Source of the DNA: CAXNKH01 sp049296795
Lineage (GTDB): Bacteria; Pseudomonadota; Gammaproteobacteria; Burkholderiales; Burkholderiaceae_C
NCBI GenBank assembly: GCA_049296795.1
Contig: JBAQTC010000002.1
Span: 1-64,000 of the forward strand
Reading direction: 5' to 3'
Length of the DNA stretch: 64,000 bases
Numbering within the stretch: the stretch's first letter is position 1; each line of letters opens with the position of its first letter. The position numbers were made by a program, and so were the translations under genes. The notes under the pieces are model-generated. The model was not told where the DNA came from and did no database searches. It saw only the letters and a program-made list of their open reading frames with translations. Shown piece after piece: positions 38,059 to 45,514 of the stretch.

Positions 38059-39254
38059 AGATACACGGCAAAAGCATCCGGCTTACATTCAGGTTTGAAG
38101 GAAAGAGGGTTAGAGAGCGCCTCAAGATGAACGGTGTTTCGATGCCTGCCACAGCCGTCAATCTCAAATTCGCCACCCGATTGGCAGTAGAAATCCGCGC
38201 AGCCATCGCCAACGGAACCTTCACCTGGGCCAAGTATTTCCCCGAATCAAAGCACTCCCTTGAAGCCGCTACCAAGGAAAACAACAGCATCGGTTTTTTA
38301 TTCGACACTTGGCTCGACACCCAGGGAAATCTGTCTGCCGCCAGCAAAAACCAATATGCCACAGCGGCCCGTTTTTGGAAAAGACTTCTTGGAGAAGCCA
38401 CCCCCGTGGCCGACATTACGCACAAAACAATTGCCGCCAAGATTGGCAAATACCCCTGGCCGTCAGCCAAGACCCATAACAACTATTTGATCGCGCTTCG
38501 CGGCACGCTTGCCCTGGAATACCGAGGCGCGAGGACGATGGAAAACCCAGTCAACGGCATTGAGAATATGGTCGTGGTCAAGAAGCTGCCCGACCCACTA
38601 AGCGCAACCGAGCGCGACAAGATGCTGGCCGACATTCACCAGCACTACGACGAACGCATATACGCCTACTTTCTATTTCAATTTTTTACCGGGATGCGAC
38701 CAGAAGAAGCAATAGCTCTGCGTTGGTCCGATGTTGACCTTGACAACAAAACCATTCGGGTCCAGCGCGTCCGCACCTTCAAGGGCAGTGAGCGCGACGG
38801 CAGCAAGACCCACAGTGAGCGTGATGTGGGCTTATTGCCCCAGGCGCTCGCAGCCCTCAACATCATGCGTAAGCACACCTATATGCAGCAGGTCGAGCGC
38901 AAGAAGGATCACGATACAGCGGCAGATATTTTTCAGAATCCCGTAACCGGACGCGCATGGCACGACGAGCGCAGCCAGCGGGACCACTACTGGAAGCCAT
39001 CCATGAAGCGATGCAAATTGCGCTGGCGCACCGCCTACAACACCCGTCACACCTTTGCCTCAGCCGCCTTGATGACTGGGGCCAAGCCAGCCTACATCGC
39101 CGCCCAACTCGGTCACAGCCTCAAGATGTTGCTTGAACGATACGCCAAATGGATGCCCGGTGACGATAACGGCTCATCCCAGGCTCACCTTGAAATGATG
39201 ATGGGCGGGAAAAAACAAGGTCCGACCAACCCCATGTTCAAGACCGATCTTTAG
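38034..39254 (+). CDS. int: Tyrosine-recombinase integrase with DUF3596 arm-binding domain
   Basis: The 406-aa enzyme has an N-terminal arm-binding domain (residues 8-75, EIHGKSIRLTFRFEGKRVRE), a core-binding SAM-like domain (85-165) and a catalytic domain with Arg222 (TGMRPEEA), a Lys near 258, Arg338 (YNTRHTF), His361 (LGHS) and the nucleophile Tyr370 (RYAKW). It catalyses integration at tRNA-Val. The gene ends 127 bp from the tRNA and reads toward it. Confidence 0.96.
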   Translation: MGRTGNDVEIHGKSIRLTFRFEGKRVRERLKMNGVSMPATAVNLKFATRLAVEIRAAIANGTFTWAKYFPESKHSLEAATKENNSIGFLFDTWLDTQGNLSAASKNQYATAARFWKRLLGEATPVADITHKTIAAKIGKYPWPSAKTHNNYLIALRGTLALEYRGARTMENPVNGIENMVVVKKLPDPLSATERDKMLADIHQHYDERIYAYFLFQFFTGMRPEEAIALRWSDVDLDNKTIRVQRVRTFKGSERDGSKTHSERDVGLLPQALAALNIMRKHTYMQQVERKKDHDTAADIFQNPVTGRAWHDERSQRDHYWKPSMKRCKLRWRTAYNTRHTFASAALMTGAKPAYIAAQLGHSLKMLLERYAKWMPGDDNGSSQAHLEMMMGGKKQGPTNPMFKTDL

Positions 39255-39294
39255 GCGAATTCATGCCTTGAAACTAAAGCTATCGGCAAAAAAA

Positions 39295-39313
39295 GCCCCA
39301 AATAAGCCCCAAA
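39295..39313. promoter_or_regulatory. Two GCCCCAAA repeats, candidate integrase arm sites
   Basis: The octamer lies at 39295-39302 and 39306-39313, 11 bp apart, just inside attR. It is the same sequence as the triple repeat just inside attL. The arrangement on both sides of the core suggests P and P' arms. Confidence 0.55.
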
Positions 39314-39335
39314 ACACCAAACCCGGAAAATGAAA

Positions 39336-39376
39336 AACCCCGCAAGTCTTTATAAATCAAAGACTTACGGGGTTTT
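39336..39376. terminator. Bidirectional terminator at attR
   Basis: Arms at 39336-39351 and 39359-39374 pair over 16 bp with one mismatch around a 7-nt loop. TTTT follows on the plus strand and the complement of AAAAA on the other, so it can stop integrase transcripts from the left and tRNA-Val transcripts from the right. It is the phage-borne replacement of the host terminator. Confidence 0.78.
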
Positions 39377-39404
39377 AATTTGGTAGGCGCGATTGGACTC
39401 GAAC
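39336..39404. repeat. attR direct repeat
   Basis: The partner of the attL repeat at 797-865, with 65 of 69 bases matching. The 27-bp identical core (39378-39404) runs from just outside the tRNA into its T-arm. At 39405 the tRNA continues while attL diverges, so this end keeps the functional gene. Confidence 0.92.
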
Positions 39405-39457
39405 CAACGACCCCCACCATGTCAAGGTGGTGCTCTAACCAGCTGAGCTACGCGCCT
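39381..39457 (-). tRNA. tRNA-Val(GAC)
   Basis: A 77-nt cloverleaf reads on the minus strand. The acceptor stem is AGGCGCG paired with CGCGCCT. The D-arm has AGCTCAGCTGGTTAGAGC. The anticodon stem CCACC/GGTGG holds the loop TTGACAT with anticodon GAC, and the T-arm has GGTTCGAGTCC. CCA is encoded. The last 24 nt come from the phage attachment site and restore the gene after integration. Confidence 0.97.
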
Positions 39458-39477
39458 AAGGTTGTTCGAGAGGCCGA

Positions 39478-39483
39478 AGTATA
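39478..39483 (-). promoter_or_regulatory. Likely -10 element of tRNA-Val
   Basis: TATACT on the minus strand ends 21 bp before the tRNA 5' end, which would give a short leader. No good -35 hexamer at 16-18 bp is evident (TTTCAG lies 14 bp further up). Confidence 0.45.
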
Positions 39484-39651
39484 TCAGCAAAGCAGGGCTG
39501 AAATTCTGTGCAGCGCTTGCTATTTCGCTAATCAGTGCGCTGTTCGAAGCACATGATAATGGGACGAGCAGTTCAATCGCGGCAGGAGAAAAGCTGCTGG
39601 ACATTTTTGATTCGGGCAGGCGGCAAGGTCGCTATTTATTTGGAGATTGAC

Positions 39652-40410
39652 ATGGAAATTGCTGGCAAGGTGTTCATCGTCACTGGCGGTGCATCCGGTT
39701 TGGGTGAAGGAACGGCGCGCATGTTGGCCGACAAAGGGGGCATGGTCGTGATTGCCGACATGCAGGCCGACAAGGGCGCGGCCGTGGCCATGGAGATCAA
39801 CGGCGCTTTCCTTAAATGCGACGTGAGTCAGGAAGCCGACGCTCAGGCTGTCGTTGCCAAGGCCGCATCCCTGGGCAAGCTCATGGGTTTGGTCAATTGC
39901 GCCGGCATTGCGACTGGTGAAAAAATTGTCGGCAAAAACGGTGCGCACGCGCTGGCCTCCTACCAGAGGGTCATCACGGTCAACTTGATCGGCAGCTTCA
40001 ACATGATGCGGCTGGCGGCAGAGGCGATGTGCAATAACGACCCCGAATCCACTGGCGAACGCGGCGTGATGATTTCCACCGCTTCGGTCGCGGCTTACGA
40101 TGGTCAAATCGGACAAGCCGCTTACAGTGCTTCCAAGGGCGGCATCGTCGGCATGACATTACCGATCGCACGCGACCTAGCGCGCAGTGGCATCCGTAAT
40201 ATGACAATTGCACCCGGTATTTTCGGTACACCGATGATGTTTGGTATGCCGCAAGAAGTGCAGGACTCGCTGGCTGCCAGCGTGCCTTTTCCATCGCGCC
40301 TGGGAACGCCACAAGACTACGCTAAACTGGCTGTCCATATCTTCGAGAACGACATGCTTAACGGCGAAGTGATCCGACTCGATGGCGCGGTTCGACTGGC
40401 CCCACGCTGA
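39652..40410 (+). CDS. SDR dehydrogenase, 3-hydroxyacyl-CoA dehydrogenase type-2-like
   Basis: ATG 39652 has GGAG 8 nt upstream. The 252-aa enzyme has the NAD motif TGGASGLG (11-18), the acidic residue after strand 2 (IADMQ), NCAG at 82-85, and the Ser145, Tyr158 and Lys162 triad (YSASK). The sequence PGIFGTPMM and the overall layout match HSD17B10-like 3-hydroxy-2-methylbutyryl-CoA or 3-hydroxyacyl-CoA dehydrogenases, used in beta-oxidation or isoleucine breakdown. It is the first host gene after the tRNA. Confidence 0.88.
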   Translation: MEIAGKVFIVTGGASGLGEGTARMLADKGGMVVIADMQADKGAAVAMEINGAFLKCDVSQEADAQAVVAKAASLGKLMGLVNCAGIATGEKIVGKNGAHALASYQRVITVNLIGSFNMMRLAAEAMCNNDPESTGERGVMISTASVAAYDGQIGQAAYSASKGGIVGMTLPIARDLARSGIRNMTIAPGIFGTPMMFGMPQEVQDSLAASVPFPSRLGTPQDYAKLAVHIFENDMLNGEVIRLDGAVRLAPR

Positions 40411-40450
40411 CTCAGCGCTGCAACCCCGCAGTCACCAAGATCCCCTGCCC

Positions 40451-42283
40451 ATGGGTTTGCCACGCCAATGGTCAGCTCTAGCTTTGTCCAGCTTGCTGGC
40501 CTTTTGCGCCAGTGCGCATCAAAGCAACGCGTTCGCGGATAGGCCACTGCAGCCCGAGGCTGCAACCAGCTCTACCATTCAGAAGGGCTGGCAAGGGCAG
40601 CATTTCGCCGTCGCTGCTGCCAACCCGCTGGCCACAGCCGCTGGTTACCAAATGCTCAAAGCCGGCGGCAGCGCCGTAGATGCCGCCGTGGCTGTTCAAA
40701 TGGTGTTGACCCTGGTCGAACCGCAATCCAGCGGAATCGGCGGTGGAGCGTTCTTGCTGCATCACAACGGCCGATTCACCGAGGCGTTCGATGGTCGAGA
40801 AACCGCGCCGGCTCGGGTCAATGAGCGACTTTTTCTGGACGACTCCGGCCAGCCCATGGCTTTTTACGATCGGGTGATCGGTGGCCGCGCTGTCGGTGTG
40901 CCCGGCGTGGTTCCAATGCTGGAGTTGGCCCACCAGCAGCACGGAAAACTAGCTTGGGCTGCGTTGTTCGCCCCCGCCATTGAACTGAGCGAACAAGGTT
41001 TCCCCGTCAGCGCGCGGCTCAACGCCCTGCTGGTCCAAGATGTCCATCTGAAAAAAGATCCGGTCGCTGCTGCCTATTTCTACGACCCGCAGGGCCGGCC
41101 CTGGCCAGTTGGCCATCGCTTAAAAAACCCAGCGTTAGCCAGCGTTTTCAGGCACATTGCGGCCAACGGTTCCAAAGCCCTGCTGCATGGCGCGCTGGCA
41201 CAGGCGATCGTGAACAAGGTGCAACAACACGCGAGCGTTCCGGGACTGCTCTCGCTGCAAGACTTGGCGGCTTACCAGGTCAAGCAACGCGAACCGCTTT
41301 GCACTGATTTCCAAGCGCGCAACCAGGACTACTTGATTTGCGGTATGCCGCCACCGAGCTCGGGCGGCATTGCGGTGGCGCAAATTCTGGGGATGCTGCG
41401 CCACACGCCGGCCGGCGCCAGCGAACTCGATGCCGGTCTGCCGCGCGCCGAATGGTTGCACTACTACAGTGAAGCTTCCCGGCTGGCGTTTGCTGATCGG
41501 GCGCAGTACCTCGGTGACCCCGATTTTGTGGCAGCCCCAGCGGGTCGTTGGCAAAGCCTGCTCGAACCCCGCTATCTGGCTCAGCGCGCTGCATTGATCG
41601 GCCCTTTAAGCATGGCAACAGCCCTGCCCGGCAAACCACTAGCCCCTCTTGGTCCTGCAGCGCACTATGCGCCGATGCCCGAACAAGCTGAATTCGGTAC
41701 CAGTCACCTCAGCATCATCGACGCACACGGCAACGCTCTGGCCATGACCAGCTCCATCGAAGATGGCTTTGGCTCGCGCCAAATGGTCAACAGCAGCGAC
41801 ACGCTGATCGGCGGTTTTCTGCTCAACAACCAATTGAGCGACTTCAGCGCGCTGGCTGCCGACGAACAAGGACGACCGATTGCCAACCGGGTCGAGCCAG
41901 GCAAGCGACCGCGCTCCTCCATGGCACCGACCCTGGTAATTGACAAGGCCACGGGTCGAACGGTTATGACGGGCGGTAGCCCAGGCGGCGCGATGATCAT
42001 TCACTACACAGCCAAACTGTTATGGGCCAGCCTGATCTGGGGCAAAACGCCCCAGCAAGCCATAGCCCTGCCCAATTTCGGTTGGCTAGACGACAGGCTT
42101 TATCTCGAACGCGAGCGCTTTCCCCCTGCTACGACCCTCGAATTGCGTTCGCGTGGGGCCCAGGTGAGGGAAGTCGACCTGAGCAGCGGCTTGCAAGCCC
42201 TCAGCCGCGATGTCCGCAACAAGCCCAACATGCTGCAAGGCGGCGCTGACCCGCGGCGGGAAGGCCTGGTTCTTGGCAATTAA
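40451..42283 (+). CDS. ggt: Gamma-glutamyltransferase, periplasmic
   Basis: I choose ATG 40451, which begins a signal peptide (MGLPRQWSALALSSLLAFCA). The 610-aa precursor has the GGT landmarks: AANPLATAAGYQMLKAGGSA, SSGIGGGAFLL, and the autoprocessing site before Thr417 (EFGTSHLS), which becomes the catalytic residue of the small subunit; GGSPGGAMI follows. It cleaves glutathione and other gamma-glutamyl bonds. The first 41 bp of a longer frame would overlap the SDR gene. Confidence 0.93.
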   Translation: MGLPRQWSALALSSLLAFCASAHQSNAFADRPLQPEAATSSTIQKGWQGQHFAVAAANPLATAAGYQMLKAGGSAVDAAVAVQMVLTLVEPQSSGIGGGAFLLHHNGRFTEAFDGRETAPARVNERLFLDDSGQPMAFYDRVIGGRAVGVPGVVPMLELAHQQHGKLAWAALFAPAIELSEQGFPVSARLNALLVQDVHLKKDPVAAAYFYDPQGRPWPVGHRLKNPALASVFRHIAANGSKALLHGALAQAIVNKVQQHASVPGLLSLQDLAAYQVKQREPLCTDFQARNQDYLICGMPPPSSGGIAVAQILGMLRHTPAGASELDAGLPRAEWLHYYSEASRLAFADRAQYLGDPDFVAAPAGRWQSLLEPRYLAQRAALIGPLSMATALPGKPLAPLGPAAHYAPMPEQAEFGTSHLSIIDAHGNALAMTSSIEDGFGSRQMVNSSDTLIGGFLLNNQLSDFSALAADEQGRPIANRVEPGKRPRSSMAPTLVIDKATGRTVMTGGSPGGAMIIHYTAKLLWASLIWGKTPQQAIALPNFGWLDDRLYLERERFPPATTLELRSRGAQVREVDLSSGLQALSRDVRNKPNMLQGGADPRREGLVLGN

Positions 42284-42370
42284 ACTGCCCCACATGGGTA
42301 AATCCCAATAGCGCGCGTTCGCAGTCACATTACAGTGCGCCAAGAACACCGAATCAATGCTGGAGAGCGC

Positions 42371-43357
42371 ATGAACCCGACCCAACCCACACGCCGCCGT
42401 TTTGTTCAATCCTCGCTGGTAGCAGCAACCCTGGGCAGTTTGCCCAACCTGTCCTCGGCCCAAGCTTTCCCGGCCAAACCCATTCGATTGATTTGTCCCT
42501 GGCCCGCCGGTGGCTCCACCGATGCCGTACTGCGCGCCATGGCTGAAAGCGCCGGCAAAGCGCTGGGCGTCCCAATAATCGTGGACAACAAGCCCGGCGC
42601 CAGCGGCATGCTCGGTCCGACCGAACTGGTCAACGCCAAGCCCGATGGTTACACCCTGTCACAACTGACCATCGGCATTCTGCGCCTGCCCCATGTGCAG
42701 AAAATGCAATTCGATCCGATGAAGGATTTCACCTTCATCGCTTGCCTGACCGGTTACACCTTCGGCTTGGTGGTTCGAGCCGACTCACCTATCAAGTCGA
42801 TGCAGGATTTGGTGACTTTCGCCAAAGCCAATCCTCAAAAATTCAGCTTTGGTTCGACCGGCAATGCAACCACCCCGCACATTGCCGTTGAGGAATTTTC
42901 TGCGCGCGCTGGCATCGCGCTTCAGCACGTACCGTTCAAGGGCAGCACCGACGGCCTGCAAGCCCTGTTGGGGGGTCACATCATGGCGCACAGCGATTCC
43001 ACCAGCTGGGCCTCGCACGTGGAGGCAGGCACCCTGCGTTTGCTCGCCACTTACGGCAGCAAGCGTACCAAACGTTGGCCGCAAGTCCCGACTTTGACCG
43101 AGCTCGGTTTTGAGACCGTATCGGACTCCCCTTTTGGTATCGGTGCCCCCAAAGGCTTGGATCCGGCCATCACCCTGCGCTTGCACGATGCGTTCAAAAA
43201 GACCTTGGAAGACCCCCAGGTGCTGGCCATGCTGGAAAAATACGACCAGTCTGTGATTTACCTCAACAGCGCCGACTACACCGCTTTTGCCCGCGACAAC
43301 TATGCCAAAGAAAAAGCCGTCATCGAACGACTGGGGCTGGCTAATAAACCAAGCTGA
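42371..43357 (+). CDS. Bug/TctC-family solute receptor, Tat-type signal
   Basis: ATG 42371 follows GGAGAG. The 328-aa protein begins with a twin-Arg-like signal (TRRRFVQSSLVAATLGSLPN) and continues with the Bug pattern (FPAKPIRLICPWPAGGSTDA, then NKPGASGMLG and AKPDGYTL). Bug proteins bind carboxylates, often aromatic or di-/tricarboxylic acids. No TctAB genes are near. It stands alone between ggt and dnaG. Confidence 0.9.
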   Translation: MNPTQPTRRRFVQSSLVAATLGSLPNLSSAQAFPAKPIRLICPWPAGGSTDAVLRAMAESAGKALGVPIIVDNKPGASGMLGPTELVNAKPDGYTLSQLTIGILRLPHVQKMQFDPMKDFTFIACLTGYTFGLVVRADSPIKSMQDLVTFAKANPQKFSFGSTGNATTPHIAVEEFSARAGIALQHVPFKGSTDGLQALLGGHIMAHSDSTSWASHVEAGTLRLLATYGSKRTKRWPQVPTLTELGFETVSDSPFGIGAPKGLDPAITLRLHDAFKKTLEDPQVLAMLEKYDQSVIYLNSADYTAFARDNYAKEKAVIERLGLANKPS

Positions 43358-43459
43358 AACCGAGCTGAGTCCTAGCAGCGCGCAAGTTCACGCATTCGAG
43401 TAGCCTGCTGCGGGGCAATTGAGCGGCCTCGGGCCAGTATCTTTCTACAATCAGCGACC

Positions 43460-45283
43460 ATGGCCATTCCACAATCCTTTATCCAAGAGCTGTTGTCGCG
43501 AATTGACGTGGTCGATGTGGTCGGTCGCTATGTGGCGCTCAAGAAAGGCGGCGCCAACCTGATGGGGCTATGTCCTTTCCATGGGGAAAAATCACCCTCT
43601 TTCACCGTCAGTCCGAGCAAACAGTTCTACCACTGCTTCGGCTGTGGCAAGAACGGCAACGCCATCAGTTTTTTGATGGACCACGTCGGAATGAATTTTG
43701 TCGAAGCTGTCAAAGACCTGGCCCAGCAATGCGGCATGCAGGTGCCAGAGGAAGATCTCAGCCCGCAAGACCGGGCTCAAGCAGCCGAACAAAGGCAAAA
43801 ACAAAACACCCTCAATGATGTGCTGGAAAAAGCAGCGGAGTCCTACCGCAAGCAGCTAAAAAACAGCCCCGCCGCGGTGGACTATCTCAAGGGCCGCGGC
43901 TTGTCCGGTGAAATCGCCCGCCACTACGGTCTGGGCTACGCCCCGCAAGGCTGGCGCAGTCTGGCCAGTGTTTTTCCCAACTACGACGATCCACTGCTGG
44001 TTGAAAGCGGCCTGGTCATCTTGCACGCCGAAGAGGATCAGGGAGAAGAAAAACGCTACGACCGCTTTCGCGACCGCGTGATGTTCCCCATCCGCAACGT
44101 CAAAGGCGAATGCATAGGCTTTGGCGGGCGAGTCATGGGAGAGGGCACGCCGAAGTACCTCAATTCACCAGAAACCCCGGTCTTTAGCAAAGGGCGTGAA
44201 CTCTACGGCCTGTTTGAGGCACGCACGGCCTTGCGCGAACAAGGTTTTGTTCTGGTGACCGAAGGCTATATGGACGTGGTCGCACTGGCCCAGTTGGGCT
44301 TTCCCAATGCCGTTGCTACGCTGGGTACGGCGTGTACAGCAGAGCATGTGCAAAAACTGTTCCGTTTTACCGATTCGGTGGTTTTTAGCTTTGACGGCGA
44401 CGCAGCCGGTCGCCGCGCTGCCCGCAAAGCGTTGGATGGCGCGCTGGCCTATGCCAGCGATGTGCGCAGCATCAAGTTCCTGTTTCTACCTCCCGAGCAC
44501 GATCCCGACAGCTACATTCGCGAATTCGGTCGCGAGGCTTTCGCCCGCTACATCAGCGAGTCCGTTCCCCTTTCACGCTTCCTGATCGATGCGGCGCGCG
44601 AAGGCTGTGACTTGCACAGCGCAGAGGGTCGGGCACATTTGGCCAGCAATGCCAAGCCGCTGTGGTTACAGCTGCCCGATGGTGCGCTCAAGCTCCAGTT
44701 ACTGGCCGAAATTGCCGATCTGGTGCAGCTCTCCAGCCGTGAATTGAGCGAGCTGTGGCTGCCCCAGAACGCCGAACGCGCGACGCGATCGGCTAGCCGC
44801 CCTGAGGGCCGGACCAAAAAATATACACCAACACCGGTACGCCAAGGACCCCGCTCTCTGCCGGTCAGCCGCGCCGACCATGCGGTTCGAATTTTGTTGG
44901 GCCAGCTCCAAGCCTGGGAGAAACTCAGCGCCGAAGACCACGCCCTGCTGTGCGGCCTGGCGCCACCGCACGGCCCTTTATTGGTTTGGCTGGAGCAGCA
45001 AGTCAACGAGCACGGGCCCCAGCCTTGGGCCGCTTTACGCGAGGGTTTGCGCCAGCACGAATCCGAAGAACTGGCACTGCGACTCATGTCGGACTCCGAC
45101 GCTGCTGCGAGCTTGGAGATTACAGAAGCTAGCCAGGAACTGCGCGAACTACTCAACCGCATGTTGATAGCGCAACTGAAGTTCGAGGAAACGCAGGCCA
45201 TTGCCGCTGCGGCAACGGATCCCCATGCGCTGGCGAATTACCGGGCTTTGCAAAAACGTCGGCTTGAACTTGAATTAAAGTGA
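43460..45283 (+). CDS. dnaG: DNA primase DnaG
   Basis: The 607-aa protein has the CHC2 zinc ribbon (Cys38, His41, Cys59, Cys62), the RNA-polymerase domain, and TOPRIM residues Glu268 (VTEGYMD) and Asp312/Asp314 (FDGDAAGRR), followed by a C-terminal DnaB-binding helical domain. It makes the RNA primers of replication. The order dnaG-rpoD is the conserved macromolecular-synthesis locus of proteobacteria. Confidence 0.98.
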   Translation: MAIPQSFIQELLSRIDVVDVVGRYVALKKGGANLMGLCPFHGEKSPSFTVSPSKQFYHCFGCGKNGNAISFLMDHVGMNFVEAVKDLAQQCGMQVPEEDLSPQDRAQAAEQRQKQNTLNDVLEKAAESYRKQLKNSPAAVDYLKGRGLSGEIARHYGLGYAPQGWRSLASVFPNYDDPLLVESGLVILHAEEDQGEEKRYDRFRDRVMFPIRNVKGECIGFGGRVMGEGTPKYLNSPETPVFSKGRELYGLFEARTALREQGFVLVTEGYMDVVALAQLGFPNAVATLGTACTAEHVQKLFRFTDSVVFSFDGDAAGRRAARKALDGALAYASDVRSIKFLFLPPEHDPDSYIREFGREAFARYISESVPLSRFLIDAAREGCDLHSAEGRAHLASNAKPLWLQLPDGALKLQLLAEIADLVQLSSRELSELWLPQNAERATRSASRPEGRTKKYTPTPVRQGPRSLPVSRADHAVRILLGQLQAWEKLSAEDHALLCGLAPPHGPLLVWLEQQVNEHGPQPWAALREGLRQHESEELALRLMSDSDAAASLEITEASQELRELLNRMLIAQLKFEETQAIAAAATDPHALANYRALQKRRLELELK

Positions 45284-45297
45284 TTTAACGGTATAAT
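45270..45297 (+). promoter_or_regulatory. Sigma-70 promoter of rpoD
   Basis: TTGAAT at 45270-45275, a 16-bp spacer and a perfect TATAAT at 45292-45297. The -35 lies in the last codons of dnaG, and the start of rpoD is about 210 bp further on. The long leader (45300-45514) has no open frame worth calling and no clear hairpin that I can support. Confidence 0.75.
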
Positions 45298-45514
45298 CCG
45301 ATGCTTAAATAATAAGCAAGTGCGACAGCAGCACCTCCGGATCAGGCCAAATGATGAACGTTGTTCACGACCGGCCAATCTACCGCAAGGACTGCACGCC
45401 AAATGTTCGCCCTCCCTTCTTGCTTTTGAGGATTTTCCTCTTCCCCAGCCACTGTGCTTTGCGGCACAGGTAGCTGTTCGTTTGCTTGTCCATTTTTGAC
45501 ATTCTGAGGTCCAC

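Larger units (their letters stand above)
797..39404. mobile_element. Complete siphophage-type prophage integrated in tRNA-Val(GAC)
   Basis: A region of about 38.6 kb is bounded by 69-bp direct repeats that match at 65 positions. It has integrase and excisionase at one end, immunity genes, replication and recombination genes, terminase, an HK97-type head, a long tail with tape measure, fibres and lysis genes. Late genes all read leftward; integrase and early genes read rightward from a CI/Cro switch. No module needed for virion production is obviously missing or broken, so it may be inducible. Tail genes including a 749-aa tape measure predict a long-tailed siphovirus. Confidence 0.97.
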
